DNA of 7,332 bases from Chitinophagales bacterium (GTDB lineage Bacteria > Bacteroidota > Bacteroidia > Chitinophagales > UBA10324): positions 1 through 7,332 of the forward strand of contig JACCZV010000223.1 in the NCBI GenBank assembly GCA_013695775.1, read 5' to 3'. Numbering within the stretch: the first letter of the stretch is position 1; every line of letters begins with the position of its first letter. The notes below the pieces were generated by a model. The model made no database searches. It was not told the DNA's origin and saw only the letters and a program-made list of their open reading frames with translations. A program made the position numbers and the translations under genes. Positions 1-5,839 of this stretch are shown in pieces.

Positions 1-108
1 CTGATGAGCACTCAGGGGTCTAAGGGTGCTCATAATATTTACATCAATCCATGCATCTCCATCAAACAATTTTGCAAACTGATCTGCAATGCGATTGCTT
101 GTGCTCAT
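1..108 (-). CDS. DinB-like family protein, N-terminal fragment (gene continues beyond the left edge)
   Basis: Reading the minus strand from the ATG at 108-106 gives 36 residues without a stop up to the window edge, beginning MSTSNRIADQFAKLFDGDAW. The pattern 'RIA..F.KLFDGD.WIDV.IM.TL..LSA.Q' resembles the start of DinB/DUF1572-type four-helix-bundle proteins of Bacteroidota. In these, the first helix is followed by a conserved 'DG..WI.V' stretch and then an 'A.QA' helix start. Members of the superfamily are small putative metal-dependent proteins, often of unknown substrate. The metal-binding histidines would lie outside the window and cannot be checked. The ATG is the first in frame after a long AT-rich leader, and I see no clear Shine-Dalgarno sequence. 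The family call rests on 36 residues from memory and is tentative; that this is a real gene start is likelier than the exact family. Confidence 0.55.
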   Translation of the reverse strand, partial: MSTSNRIADQFAKLFDGDAWIDVNIMSTLRPLSAHQ

Positions 109-241
109 GTTTTGGTATAAAGGTAGAGACAAAGAATAATTGCTGCCAAATATTGTAGGTCGGAGTTAAAATAAAATAAGTTTTGCCAAATTATTAGACG
201 ATTGGTCTATTGTTTCTTAGAACCATTTTTTTAATACAGGA

Positions 242-852
242 TCATTTAAAACGAAACCCGATATTAATACCAAAAGATAAATCGAGAATTCCCTTGGTGT
301 AAACCCTAAGATTTATGTTGGGTTCAAGGTTAAATCTTTTAATAAGCAGTAGATTCAGTTCTGTACCCATGGCCAAACCAGGTTGATGACGAGGCATTCT
401 CAAAGTAAGAGCTTAAGGAAATGAATAAGGAGGAGAAGGATTATACACGAGCAATATTATTTCGTCACCCCAAACATAAGTAATACCGCCATATAACCCC
501 CAGATTATTGTTGAAGATCTATTTCCTAAAAATGGATAGCCAACAGCTATGTCTGTATGATAGACACTTCTAGCCAGTGTTATTCCAAGATTGTCGGGTT
601 CAGCAAAATCCACATCAGATGCAATTGATCCATAACCATATTGGAACGCAAGGGCCAAGCTTATGGGACTTTTTAAGGTACGCTGATATTGACCCCCTGC
701 ACCCCATGCATGATCACCGAATTCCAATCGGGAAAATAAACTTGTGCAATCCCTAAACTTAATTAGTTAACTCTGTCCTGTCCAAAACCATCTGAGCAAA
801 GGGAATAAAAATAAATACCTGAAAGAAGTAAGACTTTGATGATATATTTCAT
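242..852 (-). pseudogene. Decayed outer-membrane beta-barrel protein gene (two in-frame stops plus a frameshift)
   Basis: A convincing start is present: ATG at 852-850, preceded by TTTGGAG and followed by a signal peptide (MKYIIKVLLLSGIYFYSLCS, then DGFGQ). This frame hits TAA at 763-765, although the next residues (LSLGIAQVYFP) still look like a barrel strand. The reading then has to change frame between about 720 and 745. The long middle piece (727-416) has alternating aromatic/hydrophobic strands such as SLALAFQYGYG and TIIWGLYGGITYVWGDE. It stops at TAA 413-415, yet the same frame continues open for 56 more codons to TGA 242-244 and ends LDLSFGINIGFRFK, a typical aromatic-ended barrel C-terminus. 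Together the pieces give about 200 residues, a normal size for a small surface barrel. The substrate or role is not recognisable. Sequencing error could explain the frameshift, but is less likely to explain two nonsense codons as well. Confidence 0.72.
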
Positions 853-878
853 CACTCCAAATTGAATAAGCTGTGAAA

Positions 879-923
879 AAAGATAAACGTTCTGCCAAAT
901 CAAAATTACTTAGCAGAACGTTT
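879..923 (-). terminator. Rho-independent terminator behind the type IX cargo gene
   Basis: AAACGTTCTGC (885-895) and GCAGAACGTTT (913-923) form a perfect 11-bp stem with a 17-nt loop. Read on the minus strand, the stem is followed by ATC and then a run of six T. It begins ten bases after the stop codon of the cargo gene fragment (933-935) and lies upstream of the barrel gene start (852). It would therefore end transcription of the former and separate the two genes. Confidence 0.7.
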
Positions 924-932
924 AACCCTTAC

Positions 933-1442
933 CTAATCTTTAACAACATTAAAGGGAATTATTTTGGATTGACTGTCTGCATACACCCAAAGAAAATAAA
1001 TGCCGGAGGGTAAATCTGAAATGTCAAATTCTGTATCAAAATCCTTTAGTAACCCCTCTTTCCTTATTCTTCCCACATTGTCCCAAATCCGGATATATCC
1101 TCCTATAAGCCCCTCCGTTACATTTACCGTAAGTCGCTCATTCGCAGGCACTGGGAATAATTTGGCAATATTAGGATCTGCAAAATCCATTGTTTTACAG
1201 TATGGCGGGCAGTCATCCTCACAATCAATGGTACCAACGTTTTTGCTGCACGTTGCATTTATACCAGATCTTGTCACGGTTTCCGATATTGTTTTAGTTG
1301 TGGATGAAGAACTGCCGGTAAGTGTATACGTACTGATATTGCCGTTAGTTGAAGGCGTCCACCCTGAAGGTATTGACCAGTTATAGCTTGGATCCCGCCC
1401 GTGTTGTAACAAAATATGTGGCAGGCAAGTCACTACCATCAT
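933..1442 (-). pseudogene. Type IX secretion cargo protein, C-terminal fragment with PKD-like end and sorting domain
   Basis: This open frame carries the C-terminal part of a secreted protein. Its first 14 or so residues are an out-of-frame read; genuine coding seems to begin around 1400, with SYNWSIPSGWTPSTNG. That is the pattern of PKD/Ig-like modules in Bacteroidota secreted proteins. A Cys-rich stretch follows (C-x-D-x(2)-C-x(3)-C-x-like spacing in DCEDDCPPYC). The last 75 or so residues (1163-936) match the type IX secretion 'type A' sorting domain: KLFPVPANERLTV, then IRIWD..GR, then DISDLPSGIYFLWV, then a basic IPFNVV end. In this family the domain directs export across the outer membrane by the Por system and is removed at the surface. 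The fragment lacks a start codon, signal peptide and N-terminal domains of its own. It is the downstream half of a gene whose upstream half lies in another frame at 1381-1695. Confidence 0.75.
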
Positions 1443-1695
1443 CGCAAATAGCAGAAGGTCCGGAAATAGTGCAGCAATACGTATTCAAGGTACCTGTTAC
1501 ATTTACAGCACCCCAGGCTTGACCTACTTGTGCGACTTCATTTGAACATATGCCGTACCAGTCAATAGCGGCTTGGCGGGTAGCGGCTCTGGCATCAGCA
1601 TAGGTTGAATGTTTATTCATCATCACCACTTCAAATCTTTTTGGCTCAACCCGTATTTCAAAAGTTGATTGAGAAGTTTTTTCATATGATTTATT
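1381..1695 (-). pseudogene. Type IX cargo protein, upstream fragment (frameshifted and 5'-truncated)
   Basis: This frame encodes HSTYADARAATRQAAIDWYG, then a stretch with GAVNVTGTLNTYCC, then TISGPSAICDDGSDLPATYF. The last part is the usual opening of a PKD-like module ('I.GP...C'), whose remainder (YNWSIPSGW) appears in the other frame at 933-1442. Ignoring one base around 1386-1400 (a GGATCCAAGC context on the minus strand) joins them as ATYFVTTRAGS-SYNWSIPSGW. The frame is open upstream to TAA at 1696-1698 with no ATG before MMNK at 1618-1623, and the residues there (STFEIRVEPKRFEVVMMN) still look like protein. No signal peptide is present in this frame, which a secreted cargo needs. I read this as the surviving 3' part of a larger gene. 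The GTG/ATG codons near 1618-1629 could serve as starts but would give a protein without an export signal. Confidence 0.65.
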
Positions 1696-1860
1696 TTAAG
1701 GGTGAATAATTTAGAATGGAATAGTAAATAACTATAGAACTCAGGAGAAAGATACAAATTAAAGATAAGTTAATTTTAATTCGCCTGTTATAAGGATGCC
1801 ATCACACAATTGAAAAATTCCATTCTTCAATGTGTAAATTTGCCGCAATTCGGCATTGAG

Positions 1861-4800
1861 ATGAATGAACTTCTCCCCTATCAGTCAAAAAATAAAGTCC
1901 GCATCGTCACCGCAGCTTCCCTCTTTGATGGACATGATGCAGCCATTAACATCATGCGGCGGATCATCCAGGCAAGTGGTGTCGAAGTAATTCATCTGGG
2001 TCACGATAGAAGCGTTCAGGAGGTAGTAGATTGTGCCATCCAGGAAGATGCACAGGCGATAGCAATGACCAGCTACCAGGGCGGGCACATGGAATATTTT
2101 AAGTACATGTATGACCTACTGAAAGAAAAAGGGTGTGCTCACATAAAAATTTTTGGGGGCGGTGGGGGAGTTATTCTTCCCGTAGAGATTGAGGAATTAC
2201 AGCATTATGGCATTGCGCGTATTTATTCTCCTGATGATGGCAGAGCCATGGGATTGCAGGGGATGATAAACGACATGCTACGGCAATGTGATTATCCAAC
2301 GGGCATACATCTGAATGGGGAGGTTAGAGATTTAAAAAATAGGAATCCTCATGCGATAGCAACATTGATTTCAGGAGCTGAGAATTTTCCAGAACAATCA
2401 GAACCCTTTCTGCAGGAAGTTCATAAACTTTCAATGCTGGTAAAAACTCCCGTGCTGGGCATTACCGGTACTGGCGGGGCAGGAAAATCCTCCCTCGTAG
2501 ATGAATTGGTGCGTCGCTTTCTGATAGACTTCAAATCTTTAACAATTGCAATCATCTCGGTAGATCCCTCCAAGAGGAAAACCGGAGGAGCATTGCTGGG
2601 GGATCGCATCCGCATGAATTCAATAAGCAATGACCGTGTATATATGCGATCACTGGCCACACGCCAGTCGAATCTCGCATTAAGCAAGCATGTGAAGGAG
2701 GCGGTATCCATTGTTAAAGCAGCCGGTTTCGACATGATCATCCTGGAAACATCGGGCATCGGTCAAAGTGATACTGAGATTGTTGATCACAGTGATGTGA
2801 GCTTGTATGTGATGACGCCTGAATATGGTGCTGCTTCGCAACTCGAGAAAATAGACATGCTTGATTTTGCCGATATCATCGCTCTAAACAAATTCGATAA
2901 GCGAGGAGCACTGGATGCCTTGCGCGATGTGAAGAAGCAATACAAACGTAACCACCAGCTATTTTCTACAGATGATGACCTTATACCTGTTTTTGGTACT
3001 ATAGCCTCGCAATTCAACGATCCAGGCATGAACCGTCTCTATAAAGCCGTGATGGATAAAATTTCTTCAAAGACCACCGCTAACCTCCAGCCTCATCTTG
3101 ATATTACTAAAGAGATGAGTGAAAAAGTTTATATCATTACACCCGCACGCATACGGTATCTCAGTGAGATAGCTGAAAGCAACAGGAAATATGATTCTTC
3201 GGCGAAACAGCAGGCTGAAATTGCCCAGAATCTTTTTGCCTTAAGAACATCAATAAATATCTGTAAAGAGGAGGCAGACAACAGGGAACAAACTGAACCT
3301 GCCATCTCAATATTAAATAACCATTATCGGAGGCTTGAATCTGAGCTTGATGGAGTAAACAGGAGATTACTGGAACAATGGGATGAAAAATGTAAGAACT
3401 ATCGTGATGAAAATTTTATATATAAGGTACGAGGTAAGGAGATCAAAATTAAAACGCACACCGAATCCCTATCACATACGCAGATTCCAAAAATCAGTAC
3501 ACCACAATTTGAAAGCTGGGGCGAAAGGTTGCGATGGGCTCTGCAGGAGAATTTCCCCGGTGAATTCCCCTATACGTCAGGCATCTATCCCTTCAAGCGT
3601 GAGGGCGAAGACCCTACCCGCATGTTTGCTGGTGAGGGCGGACCAGAGCGTACAAATAAGAGATTTCATTATGTGTCATTAGGCACTCCTGCCAAAAGGT
3701 TGTCGACTGCATTTGACTCTGTAACGCTATACGGCCAAGACCCGGGACATCGCCCGGACATATATGGCAAGATCGGCAACAGCGGGGTTTCTATCTGCTG
3801 CCTCGACGACGCAAAGAAACTTTACAGCGGGTTCGATTTGGCTGATCCTATGACATCTGTCTCGATGACGATCAATGGTCCCGCGGCTATAATCACAGCA
3901 TTTTTTATGAATGCAGCTATTGATCAGCAGTGTGAATACTATATTAAAGAGCAAGGTCTTACGGAAGGGGTAAATGAACTAATTAAGGCAATTTTTGAAC
4001 GAAATGGCAGCGTGCGTCCTCAGTACCAGGGCAGTTTGCCTGCCGGCAGCGATGGGCTGGGATTGATGCTACTTGGAGTCACGGGAGACCAGGTGTTAGA
4101 AAAAGATGTTTATGAGCGCATCAGGGAACGAACGCTTAACTTAGTAAGAGGAACAGTGCAGGCAGATATTCTGAAGGAAGACCAGGCACAGAATACGTGT
4201 ATCTTCTCTACTGAATTTTCTCTTCGTCTAATGGGAGATGTTCAGGAATATTTTATCGATAATAAGGTCAGGAATTTCTACAGCGTATCCATTTCAGGCT
4301 ATCATATTGCCGAAGCGGGGGCAAATCCGATCACACAACTCGCATTCACGCTTGCAAACGGGTTTACTTATGTAGAGTATTATTTGAGCCGGGGAATGAA
4401 GATTGATGAATTTGCACCTAACCTCTCATTCTTTTTTTCTAATGGAATAGATCCTGAATATGCTGTTATTGGCAGGGGAGCACGGCGCCTATTGGCGAAG
4501 GCTATGAAGATTAAATATTGTGGTAACGAGCGTTCCCAGATGCTCAAGTATCACATCCAAACATCCGGCCGCTCCCTTCATGCACAGGAGATTGACTTTA
4601 ACGACATCCGCACAACATTGCAAGCGCTATATGCCATCTACGACAACTGCAACTCTCTTCATACTAACGCATACGATGAGGCCATAACCACTCCCACAGA
4701 GGGGAGCGTAAGGCGTGCCATGGCCATCCAGCTAATTATCAACCGTGAGCTTGGCCTATCAAAGAATGAAAATCCTTTGCAGGGCTCGTTCATTATTGAG

Positions 4801-5247
4801 GAGCTTACCAACCTGGTGGAAGAGGCAGTGCTGCTTGAATTTGATCGTATCACGGAGCGGGGCGGTGTGCTGGGCGCCATGGAGACTATGTACCAGCGCG
4901 GCAAGATTCAGGAAGAGAGTCTTTATTACGAAACCCTAAAGCACAATGGCGAATACCCCATAATCGGAGTCAACACCTTTTTAAGTTCAAAAGGATCGCC
5001 CACCATTATTCCATCTGAAGTAATAAGGGCTACCTCAACTGAAAAAGAATATCAGATAACCATGCTAAAGCAATTGCATAAAGCCAATGCTGAACATTCA
5101 GCTAACTTAATCTCTCAATTGCAGCAAACGGCAATACAAAACGGGAACATGTTCGAATCACTTATGGAAACAACCAAATATTGCTCCCTCGGACAGATCA
5201 CGAATGCATTATTTGATGTGGGTGGGCAATATAGGAGAAACATGTAA
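1861..5247 (+). CDS. icmF: Fused isobutyryl-CoA mutase IcmF (B12 domain, MeaB-like GTPase, mutase barrel)
   Basis: IcmF interconverts isobutyryl-CoA and n-butyryl-CoA by an adenosylcobalamin radical mechanism in the cytoplasm. Numbering from ATG 1861 (1128 aa, a normal length): residues 10-150 are the B12 domain, with D23-G-H25 giving the lower-axial cobalt ligand His25, and a five-glycine loop G99-G103. Residues about 195-420 are the MeaB-like GTPase that gates cofactor loading: Walker A G203-S210 (GTGGAGKS), D235-P-S, E296-T, and N343-K-F-D346. A charged helical linker follows to about 540, then the mutase barrel. F589 (RMFAG) and Q777 (QAQNTCIF) replace the Tyr and Arg of methylmalonyl-CoA mutase, and H815 (SGYHIAEAG) matches its active-site His. 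I chose ATG 1861 because homologs start a few residues before 'KVRIVTAASLFDGHD'. A TTG at 1810, with AAGGA 13 nt upstream, would add 17 residues. No cobalamin riboswitch is visible upstream. Confidence 0.96.
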   Translation: MNELLPYQSKNKVRIVTAASLFDGHDAAINIMRRIIQASGVEVIHLGHDRSVQEVVDCAIQEDAQAIAMTSYQGGHMEYFKYMYDLLKEKGCAHIKIFGGGGGVILPVEIEELQHYGIARIYSPDDGRAMGLQGMINDMLRQCDYPTGIHLNGEVRDLKNRNPHAIATLISGAENFPEQSEPFLQEVHKLSMLVKTPVLGITGTGGAGKSSLVDELVRRFLIDFKSLTIAIISVDPSKRKTGGALLGDRIRMNSISNDRVYMRSLATRQSNLALSKHVKEAVSIVKAAGFDMIILETSGIGQSDTEIVDHSDVSLYVMTPEYGAASQLEKIDMLDFADIIALNKFDKRGALDALRDVKKQYKRNHQLFSTDDDLIPVFGTIASQFNDPGMNRLYKAVMDKISSKTTANLQPHLDITKEMSEKVYIITPARIRYLSEIAESNRKYDSSAKQQAEIAQNLFALRTSINICKEEADNREQTEPAISILNNHYRRLESELDGVNRRLLEQWDEKCKNYRDENFIYKVRGKEIKIKTHTESLSHTQIPKISTPQFESWGERLRWALQENFPGEFPYTSGIYPFKREGEDPTRMFAGEGGPERTNKRFHYVSLGTPAKRLSTAFDSVTLYGQDPGHRPDIYGKIGNSGVSICCLDDAKKLYSGFDLADPMTSVSMTINGPAAIITAFFMNAAIDQQCEYYIKEQGLTEGVNELIKAIFERNGSVRPQYQGSLPAGSDGLGLMLLGVTGDQVLEKDVYERIRERTLNLVRGTVQADILKEDQAQNTCIFSTEFSLRLMGDVQEYFIDNKVRNFYSVSISGYHIAEAGANPITQLAFTLANGFTYVEYYLSRGMKIDEFAPNLSFFFSNGIDPEYAVIGRGARRLLAKAMKIKYCGNERSQMLKYHIQTSGRSLHAQEIDFNDIRTTLQALYAIYDNCNSLHTNAYDEAITTPTEGSVRRAMAIQLIINRELGLSKNENPLQGSFIIEELTNLVEEAVLLEFDRITERGGVLGAMETMYQRGKIQEESLYYETLKHNGEYPIIGVNTFLSSKGSPTIIPSEVIRATSTEKEYQITMLKQLHKANAEHSANLISQLQQTAIQNGNMFESLMETTKYCSLGQITNALFDVGGQYRRNM

Positions 5248-5277
5248 GGAGGAATTCTTAACTGAAGGGTAACTCCT

Positions 5278-5315
5278 AAAAAATACGGGTTCAGGCATCC
5301 TTGCCTAAACCCGTA
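5278..5315 (-). terminator. Terminator of the single-unit YtxH gene, possibly shared with icmF
   Basis: TACGGGTTCAGGCA (5284-5297) pairs with TGCCTAAACCCGTA (5302-5315) around a TCCT tetraloop: 14 bp with one C/A mismatch on the plus strand that becomes a G-U wobble on the minus strand. On the minus strand it is followed by six T (plus-strand A5278-5283), and it begins 15 nt after the YtxH gene's stop. It also sits 36 nt beyond the icmF stop, but has no T-run on that side. It therefore acts best for the minus-strand gene and perhaps weakly in both directions. Confidence 0.78.
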
Positions 5316-5330
5316 GGTTAGGTTGTTGAA

Positions 5331-5609
5331 TTAGAACTGTGACTGGTTCTCGGTTCCACGGTCCGAATACATATCTTCCTGCTTGTTGCCCATGTTGTCT
5401 TTCAAGTTGGAAAGAAGGTCACGTCCAGCGCTTACCTTCTCTTTAACGGTTTCTGCAACCTTACGACCCTGATCGGCAAGTCTTCTTCCCTGATCGGCAA
5501 GTCTTTCACGGGTTACTGATCCTTTATCCGGAGCAAGCAATATACCGGCAGCAATTCCAATGGCTGTACCAGCGATGGCTGCCATCATAATTCTTTCTGA
5601 GTCCCTCAT
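5331..5609 (-). CDS. YtxH domain-containing small membrane protein (single unit, 92 aa)
   Basis: A short N-terminal cap (MRDSERIM) leads into a glycine-zipper hydrophobic helix, AAIAGTAIGIAAGILLAP. A basic amphipathic stretch follows, with the 'LAP.KGS.TR..L...G' signature of YtxH-type proteins. Next is a charged helix with two near-identical seven-residue steps (RLADQGR, RLADQGR) and VAETVKEKV, likely a membrane-anchored coiled coil. The tail is polar and ends GTENQSQF. Family members are small stress-associated membrane proteins of unclear molecular function in many bacteria. The ATG at 5609-5607 is well supported, because the paralog at 5840-6526 begins the same way (MRD(S/T)E(R/K)I). The gene has its own promoter-like element (5666-5673) and its own terminator, so it is probably monocistronic. 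It is convergent with icmF, and no functional link to icmF is implied. Confidence 0.88.
   Translation of the reverse strand: MRDSERIMMAAIAGTAIGIAAGILLAPDKGSVTRERLADQGRRLADQGRKVAETVKEKVSAGRDLLSNLKDNMGNKQEDMYSDRGTENQSQF
5467..5505. repeat. Two-copy 21-bp tandem repeat inside the single-unit YtxH gene
   Basis: CCCTGATCGGCAAGTCTT occurs at 5467-5484 and again at 5488-5505, a period of 21 bp, exactly seven codons. It encodes the doubled RLADQGR step of the charged helix. The second unit of the larger paralog has the corresponding pair (RLADKGR) and the first unit lacks one step. This seven-residue element has therefore been gained or lost between units. Confidence 0.75.
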
Positions 5610-5665
5610 AATTAAAGATTTAATGGTTTTGAAAAATTGAATGAAAACAAGTGAATTTCTTGCTG

Positions 5666-5673
5666 CAAATGTA
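5666..5673 (-). promoter_or_regulatory. Bacteroidota -7 element (TACATTTG) upstream of the single-unit YtxH gene
   Basis: The minus strand reads TACATTTG, an exact match to the Bacteroidota -7 consensus TAnnTTTG, 56 nt upstream of the ATG. I do not see a clear -33 TTTG at the usual spacing. The same position in the paralog has TACATTCG, and the leaders that follow are alike, which supports a real and duplicated promoter. Confidence 0.5.
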
Positions 5674-5795
5674 GCTGTTTTTCCATTTGGTTCATAAATC
5701 TATTCGCTCATTTTAAAAAGAATAATATTTGGATGATCACAGATGAGCAGGAAGCAATAACACAAAGTTTTAAGTTGCTAAAGAGGCAAATAAAT

Positions 5796-5824
5796 ACGGG
5801 TTCAGACATCACACCTGAACCCGT
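5796..5824 (-). terminator. Terminator hairpin of the double-unit YtxH gene
   Basis: ACGGGTTCAG (5796-5805) and CTGAACCCGT (5815-5824) form a perfect 10-bp stem with a 9-nt loop, 15 nt after the stop codon at 5840-5842. On the minus strand it is followed by ATTTATTT, a weak T-tract. The left arm and its flank (AAATACGGGTTCAGACATC) differ by one base from the corresponding arm of the other YtxH terminator at 5281. The terminator was therefore copied along with the gene. Confidence 0.7.
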
Positions 5825-5839
5825 TAAAAAGAAAATAAT

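Noticed and set aside
242..852. Conjugative-transposon TraO-like outer-membrane protein
   Set aside because: Size and barrel pattern are compatible, but no specific TraO motifs or other tra genes are present in the window.
1000..1386. Plus-strand 128-aa open frame over the cargo gene
   Set aside because: It is antisense to the clear type IX sorting domain. Its composition is a mirror of the minus-strand protein, and it has no family resemblance or start signal.
1626..1685. Possible short peptide MKKLLNQLLKYGLSQKDLKW ahead of the cargo fragment, as a signal peptide
   Set aside because: It starts with an attractive ATGAAAAAACTT but lacks a hydrophobic core and cleavage site and ends at TGA 1623-1625 in a frame different from the fragment that follows. 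The competing frame reads as ordinary protein.
1713..1826. Ten-base inverted repeat AGAATGGAAT / ATTCCATTCT flanking the icmF upstream region
   Set aside because: The arms are 94 nt apart in AT-rich DNA, there is no transposase or target duplication, and one arm lies next to the possible TTG start. Chance is the simplest explanation.
1699..1860. Cobalamin riboswitch upstream of the B12-dependent mutase
   Set aside because: No B12-box-like conserved segment or large stem structure is visible in the 160-nt AT-rich leader.
3383..3682. Overlapping 99-aa frame inside icmF
   Set aside because: It lies wholly within the intact mutase coding region in another frame, is rich in Arg/Lys/Ser, and lacks any recognisable motif.
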